DNA from: Alphaproteobacteria bacterium
GTDB taxonomy: Bacteria > Pseudomonadota > Alphaproteobacteria > Rhodobacterales > Rhodobacteraceae
Length of the DNA: 39,424 nucleotides
Direction: 5' to 3'
Assembly: GCA_029289325.1 (NCBI GenBank)
Contig: JARFTV010000006.1
Span: forward strand, 85,580-125,003
Below, in pieces: positions 37,348 through 39,424 of the stretch. Position 1 is the first letter of the stretch, and every line of letters starts with the position of its first letter. The notes under the pieces were generated by a model that saw only the letters and a list, made by a program, of their open reading frames with translations, was not told where the DNA came from and did no database searches. The translations under genes were made by a program, and so were the position numbers.

Positions 37348-38463
37348 TCAGTCCTCTGTGCGGGCGGTTGCGGTGAACCAGGGCAGCGGGTTCACGGGCT
37401 GGGCGCCCTGTCTCAGTTCCATATAAAGCGTTTCCCTGTCGCGCCCGCCAGAGCCATCTGCGGGCGGGGCCATGAATTCCTCCGAGGCGGGCGCCTGGCC
37501 GCCCATGAGCCCGACCGCCGCCCCCTGCGCCACGACTTCCCCCACCTCTCCGTAAAGCGTGTCGAGCCCGGCCAGAACCAATAGATAGCCGTCCCCCGGC
37601 TCGAGGATCATCACATTTCCGTAGTCCAGCAGCGGGCCCCGGTAGCGGATCGTCGCGGGCCAGGGCGCGGTGACCAGCGCGCGGGCCTGGGTGGCGAGCG
37701 TCAGGCCGGGTCGACGGACCCCGGCCGCGTCCGCCTCGCCGGGGCGGCGGAGCATGGTGCCAAGGACGGGCAGGGGCAACGTGCCCTTCTGCTCGGCAAA
37801 GCTGGTCCCGGCCCCCGCATCCGGCGAGAGGCCGACCGCGAAGGCATCCAGCGTGTCCGCGCTTTCCAGCAGGCCCTTCAGCGTCTCGGGATCCTCGGTG
37901 AAGCGGCGGGGCAGGTCGGTCCGGTCCGAGATCGCCTGCGACAGTTCCGTCCGTGCGGTCTGGGCGGCGGCGAGCCCCGCCTCCAGCGTCTCGCCTGCCG
38001 AAAGTTGCAGGGCGCGCAGATCGGCGAGCTCCTGCAACTCGGCCCGCAGTTCCAGCGCCTCGACCTGAAGCGAGGGGGTGACGTCGGCCATCAGCATCCC
38101 TGACCGCGCCGTCCCCAGCGCGCCCTCGGGATGCAGCAGGAGCAGCGGGCCGGGGTTCGCCTCCATCGTCGCCAGCACGCCGAGAAGCCGGCCGATCCCG
38201 TCGCGCTTGGCCTCGAAGGCGCGGACCAGCGTCGCCTCGCGCAGCGCCGCTTCGCGCAGTGCGCCGCGCAGGGCGGCAAGGCCCTGTTCATAGGCGCGGA
38301 TGGTGCGGGTCAGGGCGGCGACCCGGTCTCGCGCCTCGACCGCCTGATCCAGCGCGGCAACGGCGGATTGCAGGTCGGCCGAGGCTTTCGCCGCCTGTTC
38401 GGCCACGGTCTGCGCCTGCACCGGCGCAGTCAGAAGGCAGAGAAAGGCGGCGAGCCGGATCAT
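37348..38463 (-). CDS. EnvC-like murein hydrolase activator
   Basis: A 371-residue secreted protein: signal peptide MIRLAAFLCLLTAPVQA, coiled coil (about 20-190), then a LytM/M23-like C-terminal domain (about 240-360). The metal ligands are missing: the HxxxD motif reads PGLTLATQ, and the HxH motif becomes DGYLLVLAG. A degenerate LytM domain is expected for EnvC, which does not cut the wall but activates amidases in division. Overlaps gpmI by 4 bases (ATGA) and is followed after 3 bases by ctpA. Confidence 0.88.
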   Translation of the reverse strand: MIRLAAFLCLLTAPVQAQTVAEQAAKASADLQSAVAALDQAVEARDRVAALTRTIRAYEQGLAALRGALREAALREATLVRAFEAKRDGIGRLLGVLATMEANPGPLLLLHPEGALGTARSGMLMADVTPSLQVEALELRAELQELADLRALQLSAGETLEAGLAAAQTARTELSQAISDRTDLPRRFTEDPETLKGLLESADTLDAFAVGLSPDAGAGTSFAEQKGTLPLPVLGTMLRRPGEADAAGVRRPGLTLATQARALVTAPWPATIRYRGPLLDYGNVMILEPGDGYLLVLAGLDTLYGEVGEVVAQGAAVGLMGGQAPASEEFMAPPADGSGGRDRETLYMELRQGAQPVNPLPWFTATARTED

Positions 38464-39424
38464 GCGATCAGCGACTGGCCGGTCATCTCGGGCGGCTGCG
38501 GCAGGCCCATGAGCTGCAACACGGTCGGCGCGAGGTCGGCCAGCCGGCCGTCGCGCAGGCGCGCCCCCTCGGGGCCGCCGACAAGGATCACCGGAACCGG
38601 GTTCACCGTATGCGCGGTATGCGGACCGCCGCTCACCGGATCGACCATCACCTCGCAGTTGCCGTGGTCCGCCGTCACGATCATCGCTCCGCCCCGCGCC
38701 TGCAGTGCCGCCAGCGCGCGGGCCAGGCCGCGGTCCACCGCCTCGCAGGCCCTGATCGCGGCGGGCAGGCTGCCGGTATGGCCCACCATGTCGGGGTTGG
38801 CATAGTTCACCACGATCAGGTCGTAGCCCTTTTCGATGGCCTCCACGAAGCGGTCCGAGACCTCATCCGCGCTCATCTCGGGCTGGAGGTCATAGGTCGC
38901 GACCTTCGGCGACGCGGGCATGGCGCGGTCCTCGCCCGGATAGGGCGCTTCGCGGCCGCCGTTCAGGAAGAAGGTGACATGCGGGTATTTCTCGGTCTCG
39001 GCCAGCCGGAACTGGGTCAGACCGTGAGCGGCGACCCATTCGCCCAGCGTGTTGACCAGAACGCGCTTGGGGAAGGCGGTGGCCATATAGGCGTTGTGCA
39101 GGTCGGAATATTCAACCATCCCCAGAAGCGCCGACCAGGTCGGCCGCGTCCCCGTCTCGAAGGCGGCAAAGCCGGGGTCACCGATGGCAGCAAGGATCTC
39201 GCGCGCGCGGTCGGCGCGGAAGTTCAGGCAGAAGAGCCCGTCGCCGTCCTTCGCCCCGTGGTAGCCGTCGATCACCGTGGGGGCGAGGAATTCGTCGGTC
39301 TCGCCCTTGCCATAGCTGGTGGCCACGGCAGTCAGCGGGTCGGGCGCGGTCTCGCCTTTTGCGTGGATCATCGCGTCGAAGGCTCGGCCGACGCGCTCCC
39401 ACCGGTTGTCACGGTCCATCGCCC
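38460..39424 (-). CDS. gpmI: 2,3-bisphosphoglycerate-independent phosphoglycerate mutase, C-terminal part
   Basis: The last 321 codons; the start is past the right edge. Conserved segments: AMDRDNRWERV, FCLNFRADRAREI, NYANPDMVGHTG (Asp/His metal ligands) and TADHGNCE. About 510 residues are normal, so roughly 190 are missing, including the phosphoserine region. It interconverts 3- and 2-phosphoglycerate in glycolysis. First gene seen of the gpmI-envC-ctpA-rppH run. Confidence 0.95.
   Translation of the reverse strand, partial: AMDRDNRWERVGRAFDAMIHAKGETAPDPLTAVATSYGKGETDEFLAPTVIDGYHGAKDGDGLFCLNFRADRAREILAAIGDPGFAAFETGTRPTWSALLGMVEYSDLHNAYMATAFPKRVLVNTLGEWVAAHGLTQFRLAETEKYPHVTFFLNGGREAPYPGEDRAMPASPKVATYDLQPEMSADEVSDRFVEAIEKGYDLIVVNYANPDMVGHTGSLPAAIRACEAVDRGLARALAALQARGGAMIVTADHGNCEVMVDPVSGGPHTAHTVNPVPVILVGGPEGARLRDGRLADLAPTVLQLMGLPQPPEMTGQSLIA

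Overview
The window is core chromosome of a GC-rich alphaproteobacterium of the Rhodobacteraceae. The pointers are an F1-only ATP synthase operon (atpH-A-G-X-D-C, with no F0 genes) carrying an extra gene between atpG and atpD, the run gpmI-envC-ctpA-rppH, family proteins typical of this group (DUF2125, DUF1150, DUF465/YdcH, H-type lectin, TIGR01459 HAD, YcgN), a Mn-type pyrophosphatase and a CIRCE-controlled groESL operon. No rRNA, tRNA, CRISPR array, prophage or insertion sequence was found.

Layout. 1-3.5 kb: start of a DUF2125 gene, a ChaC-like cyclotransferase, and a coupled MotA/TolQ-like plus MotB/OmpA-like pair. 3.6-8.3 kb: clpA, gloB, a methyltransferase and a Tat-exported L,D-transpeptidase. 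8.6-14.4 kb: the F1 ATP synthase operon, ended by a strong terminator. 14.4-15.8 kb: an H-type lectin gene broken by a TAA codon, and a PAP2 membrane protein of visibly lower GC. 15.8-21.9 kb: a minus-strand block with prs, threonine aldolase, ycgN, ribF, a MaoC-like hydratase, a HAD protein and ppaC. 22.0-23.7 kb: an MBL-fold hydrolase and a TraB/GumN protein. 23.8-26.0 kb: groES-groEL with promoter, CIRCE and terminator. 26.0-29.6 kb: a DMT transporter gene broken by a TAG codon, GNAT, GreA/B-like, NUDIX, an alpha/beta hydrolase and an iron-permease-family protein. 29.7-32.9 kb: purEK, a DUF465 protein, an hsp20-DUF1150 pair and cytochrome b561. 33-39.4 kb: a fused sat/cysC, a hypothetical basic protein with a stress-type promoter, rppH, ctpA, envC and the 3' part of gpmI.

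Most of this is housekeeping: energy (atp), protein quality control (clpA, groESL, hsp20), nucleotides and flavin (prs, purEK, ribF), sulfate activation, and envelope maintenance (envC, ctpA, L,D-transpeptidase). I see no complete new multi-gene system. The points most worth a second look are the hsp20 leader, which has a sigma-32-type promoter and a foldable ROSE-like hairpin over the Shine-Dalgarno; the MotA/MotB-like pair, which keeps the proton-binding Asp and has a very long coiled-coil rod; two genes each cut by one in-frame stop; four 11-bp tandem repeats ahead of the HAD gene; and an EcfG-like promoter before an unknown gene.
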